Notes: generated by a model not told the origin, from the sequence alone. Positions 21,101-30,246 are shown, counted from the first letter of the stretch. The stretch is DNA of 64,000 nucleotides from CBDAPU01 sp965198875 (GCA_965198875.1 CBDAPU010000001.1:248001-312000); one strand, 5' to 3'. A program made the numbers and translations.

Positions 21101-21239
21101 GTTGTATCTGCCGTCAGAATGGGCGGTTATAACGCACTGAGACGCCGTATATGGCGATTTTTGGGGGGGGGGGGGGGGGGGGGGGGGCAGAAAAAGCCCT
21201 CTTAAAGGGCAAATGCGTGGCTAATATGGCTTTTCTCAT
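12176..21239 (-). CDS. Giant autotransporter adhesin-like surface protein, probably phase-variable through a C25 tract
   Basis: The frame is open from the GTG at 20923 for 2,915 codons, but it continues upstream without a start codon through a clear signal peptide (LARTLVFLLASCWGASVALA, encoded near 21000-21060) to a 25-base C tract at 21163-21187. Beyond the tract is ATG at 21239 with GGAG eight bases upstream and MRKAILATHLPFKRAFSA before the prolines. As sequenced the ATG frame is one base off and stops at TGA 21114-21116; with 24 or 27 Cs it would read through to about 3,020 residues. The passenger has a beta-helix-like N-terminal region and dozens of Asp/Gly repeats of the GGAGDDTF type resembling calcium-binding repeats, with near-identical blocks of about 299 residues. 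The last about 275 residues form an autotransporter beta-barrel ending in LEYEY. Likely secreted by type V secretion and surface-anchored; ligand unknown. Confidence 0.88.
13673..14572. repeat. Tandem repeat unit 1 (900 bp) inside the autotransporter gene
   Basis: Begins with AGAGAGGGTGCCGGTGAT and is followed by two further copies. It matches unit 2 almost throughout, differing by scattered substitutions and one 3 bp length difference near 13935. In protein terms it is 300 residues containing blocks that begin ENLTGNDMADTFNIN and HLNYRSRTDAITVTLTGSD. Confidence 0.9.
14573..15469. repeat. Tandem repeat unit 2 (897 bp) inside the autotransporter gene
   Basis: Nearly identical to unit 3 over the first 600 bp and to unit 1 over its whole length. 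Such high nucleotide identity points to recent duplication or gene conversion and allows expansion or contraction in steps of about 299 codons. Confidence 0.9.
15470..16072. repeat. Tandem repeat unit 3 (first about 600 bp of the unit)
   Basis: Matches unit 2 closely up to about 16072, after which the sequence is related but clearly diverged (up to about 16363, where the next, diverged, unit begins). The sharp edge suggests the end of the duplicated or converted tract. Confidence 0.85.
21163..21187. repeat. Homopolymer tract, 25 G on plus strand (25 C in the gene)
   Basis: Lies 17 codons after the ATG of the autotransporter gene. Deletion of one base or gain of two would fuse the ATG frame to the signal peptide and passenger. 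C/G tracts of this type change length by slipped-strand mispairing in known contingency loci. Confidence 0.95.
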
Positions 21240-21733
21240 CGTGCTGTCTCCTGCGGTTATCTTCATTGCAATACGCCAATCAGGTCATGATTATCTAAAA
21301 ACCCGCTACGCCAGCTTGCCGGACGACAGTCTGTGATGGAAACCCCTGCCCTTCAGCAGCATAAGGTGAGTATAGTCGGCATCATTGTGAATGCAAGGTC
21401 ATCATCCAGTGAACCTTGCCATGGGCGGGTGTTGACCTCATCAACACGGGCGCTTGGGTGATGTTTGCCCTAGTCTGTTTTGGCGTTGCCCTCAATGACG
21501 CCCAGCTTAGCTCGCCAGTCATCTCTGTTTCTTGAGTAGCGCACATCCATGGGCGCGCTTAACAACGCCCGGCCATGATGCTGACTGTCTCGTCAGGTCA
21601 CGAGCGCCCACCTCGCCCCTGACTTGACGGCATTCTTCTATCGCTTCGCCTTCGCCTTCGCCACCTCATCGGTTGAATAAAAACCCGCGCGCCTGCTCGT
21701 TTGGGCCTCATATTTATGCAGGGCGCATACACA
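21240..21733. other. Intergenic region upstream of the autotransporter
   Basis: About 490 bp with no convincing gene. It should contain the promoter for the minus-strand autotransporter gene, though I found no clear -35/-10 pair, and it holds the second arm (21503-21636) of the flanking inverted repeat. Confidence 0.6.
21503..21636 (-). repeat. Dispersed repeat, copy 2 (inverted relative to 11887-12022)
   Basis: Reverse complement of the first copy with the same ordered blocks. Located just upstream of the autotransporter gene, so the two copies bracket about 9.5 kb. Confidence 0.75.
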
Positions 21734-22930
21734 TCAGGAGGCCCCGCCTTCATAAACTATTCGCCAGCGACCATCTTTTTCCCTTTGCCAGTATTGTCGC
21801 TTTAGAAGAGGCTCCCCAACCTCATCACCGCCATCATCCTGCCCAAAGGTGACGAGCAGTAAACCCGGCTCACCCGGATATAAGAACATGCCCCTGTTTG
21901 AACTATCGCCCCTGATAAAACGCCTGTCGGGGCTGGGGTGCGGTTTATGCGTTGCCTGAGCCTGATGGTCGGCCGCCGGGCCAGAGTAGGTGGGGGAATA
22001 ATGACTGCGATACAGGTCGGCATCGTGACTTTCCCGGTCCTGGGGCCAGCGCTCGATGAGTTTGGCGAAATCACTTTGACGGCTTAGCCACGCCTGCCTG
22101 GATAGCCAGTTAATCGAGGCGGTCAATATCACCGGTGTGCCTTTCGCCTGCATATAGGGGGCTATTTCATTTAAGTCATCGTTGCTCACAATCACACAGC
22201 CGTCGCTATCCCGGGGCGGGCGGCTAAAGGTACTAGCCGAGGTGCCGTGTAGCCAGATCCCATAGCCTGTCCGCCCCTGTCTTTGGTCCCAGGCATTGGG
22301 GTAGTCAAGGGTAAATGCGCCGCTACCATAACGATCCGGCAATTCATCCGAGCTAATAAATCCGCTGACGAAATACACGCCGATAGGGGTTTTTTTATCT
22401 CCCTGTTTCAGCTTGCCCACGCCCTGCTTGCCGATGGTCGCATAGAAATCCCGTATTAAATAGGGTACACCGCCTCTGCTCTCAAACAACAACAATCTGT
22501 GGGCACGCATATCGACCACAATGGCATGACGCTGGTCGGCGTCCAGTTGCACCAGCGAGGCCGGGACCCGGTTTGCAGGGGGCGGCCTCAAATAATGAGC
22601 CCATCTGGCCCGGGCCTCATCACGCAATGGGGCGATGTGTTCCCGTGGCGCCGATGGCAGGGCGCCGAAGGCAGGGATGGGGCGAGTGCGCGCCAATAGC
22701 AAATCAGCGTATATCAGTTGCGCTAACCTGAACTCAGGTTTATCTCTGGTGAGGTGTGACAGGGTGTTAATCGCTCCCTGGATATTGTCTTCTCTTACTT
22801 TCTCTATGGCCTCAACCAGCATGGTTTCATGATCGCGCTGATGCAATAACCGGTGGCTGGCCATTATATCGGCGGCGGCTGAGACAGGTGCGAGCAAAAA
22901 CAGGATAACGCTGAAAAATGGCTGGCCCAT
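21734..22930 (-). CDS. L,D-transpeptidase/Csd6-like protein with YkuD catalytic domain and NTF2-like tail
   Basis: A 398-residue exported protein. A signal peptide (about 1-19) is followed by a helical, possibly TPR-like, region, then a YkuD domain (about 125-275) with GVGKLKQGDKKTPIGVYFVS and the catalytic stretch IWLHGTS...DSDGCVIVSNDDL, where Cys is the expected nucleophile. The usual residue before GC is His or Arg; here it is Asp. The C-terminal about 90 residues end in YWQREKDGRWRIVYEGG, the NTF2/SnoaL-like fold found in Csd6-type enzymes, which cross-link or trim peptidoglycan tetrapeptides in the periplasm. It follows 22939-23934 by 8 bp, a gene with a similar tail, so they form an operon. 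Confidence 0.85.
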   Translation of the reverse strand: MGQPFFSVILFLLAPVSAAADIMASHRLLHQRDHETMLVEAIEKVREDNIQGAINTLSHLTRDKPEFRLAQLIYADLLLARTRPIPAFGALPSAPREHIAPLRDEARARWAHYLRPPPANRVPASLVQLDADQRHAIVVDMRAHRLLLFESRGGVPYLIRDFYATIGKQGVGKLKQGDKKTPIGVYFVSGFISSDELPDRYGSGAFTLDYPNAWDQRQGRTGYGIWLHGTSASTFSRPPRDSDGCVIVSNDDLNEIAPYMQAKGTPVILTASINWLSRQAWLSRQSDFAKLIERWPQDRESHDADLYRSHYSPTYSGPAADHQAQATHKPHPSPDRRFIRGDSSNRGMFLYPGEPGLLLVTFGQDDGGDEVGEPLLKRQYWQREKDGRWRIVYEGGAS

Positions 22931-22938
22931 GTTGATGT

Positions 22939-23934
22939 TTATTGATTTCGCTCCGCCACGATATACCAGGTGTTATTTATCTTTCTCAACAACATGATCT
23001 TCACTACCTCATCATCATAGGTATCGGATTGGTATTTTTGTGAAAAAATCGCCTGCGCCTGGCCCGGTCCCTGCACAGTGACCTCGACATCCGCAATATC
23101 CAGCCTGATAAATTGCGGCGCTGAAATGCGCTTCGCCCTGACCATCTCCCAAAGCGCCCGGCTTTGCTCATCGGGCGGGGTGAACGCCTCGGCATAAAAT
23201 GAGAGATAGGCGCTAACGTCTTGAGCGGACCAGGCGCTGGCCCATTGCCCAAGACGGCGTGTTATGTGCTTGGCAATCCGTCCGTTCGTATCGAGTGGCG
23301 CACCCGCCGCCTGTGCCTCACCTGTCGGGCCGGCAACGGCTTGTGGTGTTTGAGCGCCTCTCAGGGATGTGGTCCCGGGCAGGGAAAACAGCCCATCGAT
23401 CAATGACAATGTCGTTTTCGCACCGCTACCCTCACCATCTATGCTCTCACCATCTAGCTGCAATGCCCGATGATATGCCCGGCTCGCCATTCTCCCATAG
23501 ATATCACCGATGTTCTCATGTGCCGTTGCATAACTGGGATGGGTGTTGATGGCTTTTCGCAAGGCGTCCTCGGCCCTGTCAAACTCGCCCAATGCCGCAT
23601 AGACAACGGCTAAATTATTATACGGCTCGGGCAGATCCGGGCGTTGCTCGGTGAGCCGCTCAAATACCTGCCGTGCCTGATCAAGCGCACCGGATTTTGT
23701 CAAAATCACGCCTTGCAAAAACAAAGCGGTGACGTCTTCCTGGTCTTCACTTAATGTTTGCTCAACCTGCCTTAGGGCATCCTGTAATTGGCCCTGATCG
23801 ATCAGTTGTCGTATTGCATCGGAAGAGACGGCGCCAAAGACAAAATCAGGCGCCGCAAAGAGCAGCAAATAAAGCGCCGCTACAGGGCAAGGTGACGGGT
23901 TTGACCTTACCGGATCGCTGATTTTTCTCATCAT
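22939..23934 (-). CDS. TPR protein with Csd6-type NTF2-like C-terminal domain
   Basis: A 331-residue exported protein: signal peptide about 14-35, three tetratricopeptide repeats (about 40-145; for example LPEPYNNLAVVYAALGEFDRAEDALRKA, split here as the second and third repeats), a linker, and an NTF2-like domain (about 220-331) with WASAWSAQDVSAYLSFYAEAF and IMLLRKINNTWYIVAERNQ. This tail is the one annotated in databases as the L,D-transpeptidase Cds6-like domain, but no YkuD catalytic domain is present. It may act as a partner or regulator of the enzyme encoded just downstream. Function otherwise unknown. Confidence 0.82.
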   Translation of the reverse strand: MMRKISDPVRSNPSPCPVAALYLLLFAAPDFVFGAVSSDAIRQLIDQGQLQDALRQVEQTLSEDQEDVTALFLQGVILTKSGALDQARQVFERLTEQRPDLPEPYNNLAVVYAALGEFDRAEDALRKAINTHPSYATAHENIGDIYGRMASRAYHRALQLDGESIDGEGSGAKTTLSLIDGLFSLPGTTSLRGAQTPQAVAGPTGEAQAAGAPLDTNGRIAKHITRRLGQWASAWSAQDVSAYLSFYAEAFTPPDEQSRALWEMVRAKRISAPQFIRLDIADVEVTVQGPGQAQAIFSQKYQSDTYDDEVVKIMLLRKINNTWYIVAERNQ

Positions 23935-24012
23935 TATCAGAACCTGTTGAAAAAGATAGACCTGGTATGGATAAAATACACCTCCACCCCCGTGCTTAGG
24001 TGATCAACAAGG

Positions 24013-24804
24013 CTATATCCGGGCGCATTTTATCGGCCTCACGTTAAACCCCGAAGGGTAGCCGCTGAAGACCTGCCCCGCCACCTCTGAGCCAGCCTCC
24101 AGTCTCACCGCCACCATGTAGATCCGCTGCACATCATCATAGGGGACGATAACCGGTTGATAGCCTTCACGATGCAATTCCCTCAGCCGCTGATTAACGC
24201 TTAACTGACTGGAGAACAAACCCAGCGAAATGGCGTTGCTCAGCTCGCCCTTGTCGATCAATCGGTAATCTTCAATGCCCTTGTTTTTCAATTCCCTGAT
24301 GAGGGCCATCGCCCCGGTGCGACTGCCCTGAGGCGCCAGATAGATCCAGAATATCTTTTTTGTATCGCTTGCTTTATCCGTCAGGCGTGAACGGATCCCT
24401 CTTGCGAGGAACCAGTCATTGAGCGCCAGCGCATTGCCCCGATCAGGGATGGGGCCAAAGGAGAAACAAGACGCCCCCCCTGCCTGATCAGTTGGCCGCT
24501 TAGCGTCAATGGCCGATAAGGGCGTTAGCCGATCTTCAAGGCCGATATTGCGCTCATCAAGCCCGGCGATTAATTCGTTTTCCATCCCATCCGGCAGGAG
24601 TGATTGATCAAACTCAATGGGCGATGCGCCATCTCTTAACGCCGGTTTTTTTGCCAGCTCATCGAGTTTTTGTAATGGCCTGACGGTGGCAGATACCGCC
24701 ATTGCCGGCGCACTATTGGAAAGACGCATTTTCGTATCACGCTCCATCTCCCAGCCCAGGTACAGGACATTGAGGATCAATAAAACCAGGGCAAACCACT
24801 TCAT
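24013..24804 (-). CDS. SPOR domain-containing protein
   Basis: A 263-residue protein with one N-terminal membrane segment (MKWFALVLLILNVLYLGWEM), a linker, and a SPOR-like domain of about 110 residues (from CFSFGPIPDRGNALALNDWF to LRELHREGYQPVIVPY). SPOR domains bind denuded glycan strands at the septum, so a role in cell division or wall remodelling is likely. The ATG overlaps the end of coaX by 4 bp. Proteins of this kind often follow coaX in gammaproteobacteria. Confidence 0.88.
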   Translation of the reverse strand: MKWFALVLLILNVLYLGWEMERDTKMRLSNSAPAMAVSATVRPLQKLDELAKKPALRDGASPIEFDQSLLPDGMENELIAGLDERNIGLEDRLTPLSAIDAKRPTDQAGGASCFSFGPIPDRGNALALNDWFLARGIRSRLTDKASDTKKIFWIYLAPQGSRTGAMALIRELKNKGIEDYRLIDKGELSNAISLGLFSSQLSVNQRLRELHREGYQPVIVPYDDVQRIYMVAVRLEAGSEVAGQVFSGYPSGFNVRPIKCARI

Positions 24805-25544
24805 GTTTGTGAGCTGAGCAAATGAAGACCTTCCAAGACCAGATGCGGCGCATGGATATGATCATCGGGGAGCAATGGCAGGATCCGCCCTGCCCCACCA
24901 CCGGTGATCACCAACAACAGATCCGCCTGGCCCTCCGTGTGCATTTCCCTGATACATCTCTCAAGCAGCGCTATCAATGCGAGGGCATATCCGTTTGCGA
25001 TACAGGCCTGGGTTGAGCGTCCCGGCTCAAGGACAGAGCGCACTCGCTCGGCACTGTTAATTCTTTGTGTTTTCTGCCTCAGGACCTGGCTCATCAGGGC
25101 ATAACCCGGGAGGATAAAACCGCCAATATGCTCACCTTCCTGCATGATAATATCAACTGTTACGGCAGTGCCACAATCGATGATACATAACGGCGCCTTG
25201 AATCGGCTCCAGGCCGCTAACATGGCCAGCCAGCGATCAACGCCCATAGCCGCCACATCTTCATAGGCGACCTTTAATCCACGGCATTCTTTTTCCGGGA
25301 CCACCGCCCTGCCCTGCAATGACCAGGACCGCCACATAAAAGCGTTGATCCCCTGCACCACTTCATCATCAGCAACACTGGCCAGGTAGACCTGCTGTGG
25401 TTTAGCTAACGAGCGCCAATGCTGCGCCAGCCGATCAGGCATTGAGTCTGTAGTGTAGGCAAAACTGCCGTGGGCCGATAACGAATGGTGCTCGCTACAG
25501 GCCCATTTCACCCGGCTGTTTCCAATATCAACCAGTAATTTCAA
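24801..25544 (-). CDS. coaX: Type III pantothenate kinase
   Basis: Catalyses ATP-dependent phosphorylation of pantothenate, the first step of coenzyme A synthesis; type III enzymes are insensitive to CoA feedback. Family motifs are DIGNSRVKWA near residue 6, GVDRWLAMLAA near 100, and IDCGTAVTVDII near 122, followed by GGFILPGYALM. Length 247 is normal. It overlaps birA by 4 bp upstream and the SPOR gene by 4 bp downstream, so the three are translationally coupled; birA-coaX-SPOR is a common gammaproteobacterial arrangement. Confidence 0.95.
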   Translation of the reverse strand: MKLLVDIGNSRVKWACSEHHSLSAHGSFAYTTDSMPDRLAQHWRSLAKPQQVYLASVADDEVVQGINAFMWRSWSLQGRAVVPEKECRGLKVAYEDVAAMGVDRWLAMLAAWSRFKAPLCIIDCGTAVTVDIIMQEGEHIGGFILPGYALMSQVLRQKTQRINSAERVRSVLEPGRSTQACIANGYALALIALLERCIREMHTEGQADLLLVITGGGAGRILPLLPDDHIHAPHLVLEGLHLLSSQT

Positions 25545-26509
25545 GCAGCCAGTCTCAGACTGAGATCGCCACTGCTGAATGTTTGCGTCTCGCCATCGAT
25601 GTTCATCAACAACAACCCATTGCTATCAACCCCTTCTACCACCCCGTGTAACACGGCATTTGGCATGTGTAACTCGGCGTCTCTACCACATGAACAATCC
25701 AGTCGCTTCCACTTCTCTACATAATCTGCCGTGCCTTCCTGCGCCACGTTGTTTAACATCAGTAGTTCTCGCTTGATGATCCCGGACGCCAGGGCGTTTC
25801 TCGAGAATGGGATGTTAAGCTGTCTCGCTATATCGGTGGCGGGTTGATCAATAGCGCATAGGCAGGGATCCGGTAGATCAACATTCACACCGATACCGAT
25901 CACCACATCGCAGGAGGCCGCCGTCTCGCTCCTTGATTGAAGTAAAATACCACCCAGCTTTTTATCATCGCAGATGACGTCATTCGGCCACTTCAAACCG
26001 GCCCCGGTCACGCCCATTTCCCTCAAGGCCTCAATGAGCGCCACACCGGCCGCCAGGGATAAGGCATTTAAGGAGGCGGGGGGGCTGTCAAAGCGCCAGC
26101 CAATGGACAGATACACCCCCCTGGCAAACGCTGACGCCCAGGATCTGCCCCGCCGACCCCGGCCAGCGTGTTGATATTCAGCCAGCACGACATGACCGTG
26201 GAAACTGTCGCCGCCCAGCTTCTCGAGCAGGTATTGGTTGGTTGAGTCGGTCTCAAACAGGATAGCTATGCAGTCCTCATCAATGACGTCATTAAGCCCC
26301 CTGGCTATTTCCGCTTTTGAGAGCAACTCAATCTCATCTTCAAGGCGATAGCCCTTGCCATGCCGGGAGGTGATGTGTAATCCCCGTTCTTTAAGTTCAT
26401 GGATCCCTTTCCATATTGCCGTACGGCTCACCCCCAGGCGGGAAGATAATCTCTCGCCTGAGTGATAGTGATGATCACCCAGCAACTGCAATAACGTTTT
26501 CCTGTTCAT
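25541..26509 (-). CDS. birA: Biotin-protein ligase / biotin operon repressor
   Basis: A 322-residue bifunctional enzyme that activates biotin to biotinyl-AMP, transfers it to the biotin carboxyl carrier protein, and represses biotin genes when unused. The N-terminal winged helix-turn-helix (about 1-60, with SRLGVSRTAIWKGIHEL) is present, so repressor function is plausible. The catalytic domain has GRGRRGRSWASAF, KWPNDVICDDKKLGGIL and a C-terminal SH3-like domain. It overlaps the FHA gene upstream and coaX downstream by 4 bp each. Confidence 0.95.
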   Translation of the reverse strand: MNRKTLLQLLGDHHYHSGERLSSRLGVSRTAIWKGIHELKERGLHITSRHGKGYRLEDEIELLSKAEIARGLNDVIDEDCIAILFETDSTNQYLLEKLGGDSFHGHVVLAEYQHAGRGRRGRSWASAFARGVYLSIGWRFDSPPASLNALSLAAGVALIEALREMGVTGAGLKWPNDVICDDKKLGGILLQSRSETAASCDVVIGIGVNVDLPDPCLCAIDQPATDIARQLNIPFSRNALASGIIKRELLMLNNVAQEGTADYVEKWKRLDCSCGRDAELHMPNAVLHGVVEGVDSNGLLLMNIDGETQTFSSGDLSLRLAA

Positions 26510-27486
26510 GATGACGATGCGGGCTTATCGTTATCCTGAACGTCCGGGAGCGTGGCCTCCTTTTCAGGTACGCCATCCTCCTCAGCAAACCCATCCGCCG
26601 GCGCTTCCATCCCGCCGCTGATATCAATGAAGCCATCATCCGAAGTGGCGGCGGTCTGTGCCGAGATGGCCCCATGTGAAATCTCGGTCTTGCCCTCACC
26701 CATCTCCGGCATGAAAAACTCAAACTCAAACAGATGGAAACGCACTTTATCCCGATGCTTGAGCCGGGTCTCCGTTTTGATCATGCCATCATTGACAAAA
26801 GTGCCGTTGATGCTGCCCTGATCCCGCAGCCAGAAACCAAAATCTTTATACTCAATCAACGCATGGCGCCTGCCCACGGTGGGCTCCGGTATAACCAGAT
26901 AATCCAGATGAGCGCCGTGTTTACCGGCAACCCGTCCCACCATGACGGGCCTCTCCCCCAGTTTATGAATCATCTGCGATGTGCAACCCGATGTGTCATT
27001 GAGATAGGCCTCCGCTTCCAGCATCCCCGCCCTCATCCCTTTGCCTTTGCGTATCAGAAGGAAAATCAACACCAGCAGGGCCATGATCAGGATGATCCAT
27101 GCAATGACTATGATCAGCGATCGTATTCGCTCTTCCTCGCCAGCCGTGTCGCTATCTGCTGTGACGGCAGGTGTGGCGGATTGCGGGGTTTGGGTCGTGC
27201 TCCAAAGGGGGCTGCCCAGAGCCGCCCCGGTTGTTTCATTCAGGGGCGCCGTATCCTCTCCCGCCTGTGTTAGCAGGGTGATTCCTTCATGGTGCAGGTG
27301 CATCCCGTCACCATCATCATCACGGCGCAGGTGATCTATCGCCTCGCCCGTTACTGCTCCACTTACCGCACCTGTCGTCTCAAGATGCGGATCAACTGAA
27401 GGCGGGGCCGACAGATCCCCGGCGCTCGGCGGCTGGCTCACCAGGCAAACCAGCAGGACTGTTAGTAATCTGCGCTTAACAGGCAT
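26506..27486 (-). CDS. Membrane-anchored FHA-domain protein
   Basis: A 326-residue protein with an N-terminal signal/anchor segment, a low-complexity region, a transmembrane helix (about 122-145, IIVIAWIILIMALLVLIF) and a forkhead-associated domain (about 180-265) containing GRRHALIEY, RDQGSINGTFVNDG and KHRDKVRFHLFEFEF. FHA domains bind phosphothreonine peptides, implying signalling through a Ser/Thr kinase, none of which is visible here. The acidic C-terminal tail is unusual. Overlaps birA by 4 bp. A second FHA protein lies at 30247-31146. Confidence 0.85.
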   Translation of the reverse strand: MPVKRRLLTVLLVCLVSQPPSAGDLSAPPSVDPHLETTGAVSGAVTGEAIDHLRRDDDGDGMHLHHEGITLLTQAGEDTAPLNETTGAALGSPLWSTTQTPQSATPAVTADSDTAGEEERIRSLIIVIAWIILIMALLVLIFLLIRKGKGMRAGMLEAEAYLNDTSGCTSQMIHKLGERPVMVGRVAGKHGAHLDYLVIPEPTVGRRHALIEYKDFGFWLRDQGSINGTFVNDGMIKTETRLKHRDKVRFHLFEFEFFMPEMGEGKTEISHGAISAQTAATSDDGFIDISGGMEAPADGFAEEDGVPEKEATLPDVQDNDKPASSS

Positions 27487-27531
27487 CTATCTGGCTCCGG
27501 ATCAACATCATCTATGGAATAACTAAGCGCG

Positions 27532-28365
27532 TCACTCAAAGCCAACGGCGAGGGGCCGGGTCGGATCAGCACACCATTCGCTCCAGGAACCGGCGTACAA
27601 TCCCGGCAGGGGATAGCCGGCATACATCGCCGCCATCAGATTATGACAGGCGGAGACGCCGGAGCCACAATAAAACACCAGATCCTCAGGGGCAACGCCG
27701 GAATACATCGGCTCTAACGCCCGTTTTATTTCCCTAGCCGACAAAAACCGCCCCTGCTCATCCAGGTTGTTTTTCCAGTAGTAGTTTTTAGCGCCCGGAA
27801 TATGCCCGGCCACCGGGTCAATGGGCTCAGTCTCGCCTGAATAGCGCTCCGGCTCACGGGCATCAATCAAACGGGGCGCCGAGCTAACATCATCCAGCCT
27901 GATCAATGCACCTTCGTTTATGTTAGCGGTAAAATGGCTGTGAGACCAGGGATTGTGTTTTTGCTCAACAGCAAACCCCGCCTCTCGCCAGCTATTTAAT
28001 CCGCCGTTCAATACCGCCACACTGCTGTGTCCCATATACGTCAATAACCACCACAACCGGGCAGCAAAGACCCCGGCTGAATTATCGTACGCCACCACCC
28101 GGGTTTGCGTGCTCACGCCCATTTTTGAGAATCGCCGCACCAACACCTCCGGTGACGGGACGGGATGCCTGCCTTTACCGGCAGCAGGGGCGCCACTTAA
28201 GTCTTTGTGGATGCTGGCGTAAATAGCCCCCGGTATGTGCCCCCGGGCATAGGCCGGATAACCCGCCTCTTTATCCATCAGATCATACTGGCAATCTATA
28301 ATTAACCAATCCTTATCATGGAGATGATCATATAACGTTTGCGCTTCAATCAGTGTATCGTGCAT
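27532..28365 (-). CDS. sseA: Sulfurtransferase (3-mercaptopyruvate/thiosulfate type)
   Basis: Two rhodanese domains in 277 residues. The N-terminal domain is inactive; the C-terminal one holds the catalytic loop FYCGSGVSACHN with Cys near residue 234. The CGSGV(T/S)A loop is typical of mercaptopyruvate sulfurtransferases, which move sulfur to cyanide, thiols or proteins. The start has no strong ribosome-binding site but the first residues (HDTLIEAQTLYDHLHDKDWLIID) fit the family. Transcribed divergently from 28427-29488. The 45 bp to the FHA gene suggests possible co-transcription. Confidence 0.92.
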   Translation of the reverse strand: MHDTLIEAQTLYDHLHDKDWLIIDCQYDLMDKEAGYPAYARGHIPGAIYASIHKDLSGAPAAGKGRHPVPSPEVLVRRFSKMGVSTQTRVVAYDNSAGVFAARLWWLLTYMGHSSVAVLNGGLNSWREAGFAVEQKHNPWSHSHFTANINEGALIRLDDVSSAPRLIDAREPERYSGETEPIDPVAGHIPGAKNYYWKNNLDEQGRFLSAREIKRALEPMYSGVAPEDLVFYCGSGVSACHNLMAAMYAGYPLPGLYAGSWSEWCADPTRPLAVGFE

Positions 28366-28426
28366 TCTCTAGTGGCCTTAGTTTTTAAGTTTAAGGGCAT
28401 TCAGGCAACATCACTTGCGTATCAAA

Positions 28427-29488
28427 ATGCAGCATAAGTCTCTACATGTCATTTTATTGGCCGGTCTGTCGCCTCTCCTGGCCGCCTGCTCGAGCATGGA
28501 ATACTACCGCCAGTCGGTGAGCGGGCATATCAATATCATCATACAAAGGCAGGCTGTCAACAGATTAGTCAACGCACCGGACACCCCCGCAGATTTAAGG
28601 GAAAAACTGCTTTTCACACAGCAGTTGCTAAGGTTCGCCCATGAACATTTACGGCTGCCCAATAACGGCAGTTATGAGGACTACGCCAACATCAACAGAG
28701 AATATGCCCTGTGGAATGTGTTTGCCGCCCCGCCGCTTTCCTTAAAACCCAATGAATGGTGTTTTCTGATCGTGGGTTGTCTTACATACCGGGGCTATTT
28801 TAAGAAACAGGATGCGCTAGGTTTCGCCGCTCAATTAAAACGGCAGGGGTTTGACGTCTACCTGGGCGGTGTTAGGGCTTATTCCACTTTAGGGTGGTTC
28901 GATGATCCGCTGTTAAATACGATGCTGAGCAACAGCAGGACGGCTCTGGCGCGAGTGATTTTCCATGAGCTTGTCCACCAGAAGGTGTACATAAAACATG
29001 ATACTGAATTTAACGAAGCGCTGGCGGACGCCGTCGCTGAAATCGGGCTCGACAGGCTACAAGACATGTACCCGCAAATCCTGGATAAAAAAATGCGGGC
29101 TGAGAGAGAATACGATGCGGCGATCTCTGGGCTCATCCTCAGCTATCGGGACAGGCTGCAAGAGCTGTATGCCTCAGACATAACCCATGCGGATAAACAC
29201 CAACAAAAAGAGGTCATCTTCCGGCAACTGAGAGACGCCTACATTGCCTTGCGAGATAACAACCAGGCAGGGCGCCGCTACGATGGCTGGTTCCTGACGG
29301 AAATAAACAATGCGAAGATATCCGCTTTTTCAACATACCGAAGGCGGACGTCGGATTTTCTCACAATCTACGCAAGGCTTGACCACGACCTGGATAAGTT
29401 CTATGCGCTGATTCAATCCTGGAAAGGCTGCCAGATCGATCAACGTCACAACGCCCTGGTAAATCACCTAACGGATGGGGCATGTTAG
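28427..29488 (+). CDS. Predicted zinc aminopeptidase (COG4324 family), lipoprotein
   Basis: A 353-residue protein with an N-terminal lipobox (SPLLAACSS), so probably anchored to the outer membrane or periplasmic. It resembles the predicted aminopeptidase family: QRQAVNRLVNAP early, NVFAAPPLSLKPNEWCFLIVGCLTYRGYF in the middle and the zinc motif VIFHELVHQKVYI followed by FNEALADAVAE. The HELVH and downstream Glu fit a metallopeptidase active site. The ATG at 28427 is preferred over the TTG at 28415 because it places the signal peptide normally. No biochemical role can be assigned from sequence. Confidence 0.85.
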   Translation: MQHKSLHVILLAGLSPLLAACSSMEYYRQSVSGHINIIIQRQAVNRLVNAPDTPADLREKLLFTQQLLRFAHEHLRLPNNGSYEDYANINREYALWNVFAAPPLSLKPNEWCFLIVGCLTYRGYFKKQDALGFAAQLKRQGFDVYLGGVRAYSTLGWFDDPLLNTMLSNSRTALARVIFHELVHQKVYIKHDTEFNEALADAVAEIGLDRLQDMYPQILDKKMRAEREYDAAISGLILSYRDRLQELYASDITHADKHQQKEVIFRQLRDAYIALRDNNQAGRRYDGWFLTEINNAKISAFSTYRRRTSDFLTIYARLDHDLDKFYALIQSWKGCQIDQRHNALVNHLTDGAC

Positions 29489-29869
29489 TCGGCTTTGAAC
29501 GTCTCTGTAGATCGGCAATCGCTTTGTCTCTCCGTATCGGCAAGTGGCGAAGGCCATGACCAACCTGCCGATCAGGCCGGGTTCAATCATAATAAAGGCA
29601 AACACCTGCAACATCATGCTCGCCAAGCAATTCCTCAGGGGTTACACTTGCAGGGCGCTCACATAGTTGATGGGGCAAAAAGAGCGAAGCCTGCCTGCAA
29701 GGGAGATCGCACAGGGCGAATGCCGTGAAGACATGGATGGTATGGATGGCAAGGGGCGAGGTGGGTGGTCTTCGGGAGTGGCAGGGAACCCCGTAGATAC
29801 GCTGTTATCAAGACCGGGGTGGCCGGCGAGAGACTCATGCATTAACGCTAACCGGGAAACACGAGAGCG

Positions 29870-30227
<358 letters not shown>

Positions 30228-30246
30228 ATCGGCGTAACAAAAACCC

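Noticed and set aside
24471..24481. C7 tract in the SPOR gene as a fourth contingency tract
   Set aside because: The reading frame is intact on both sides and the tract is short; a similar G7 in birA is also in frame.
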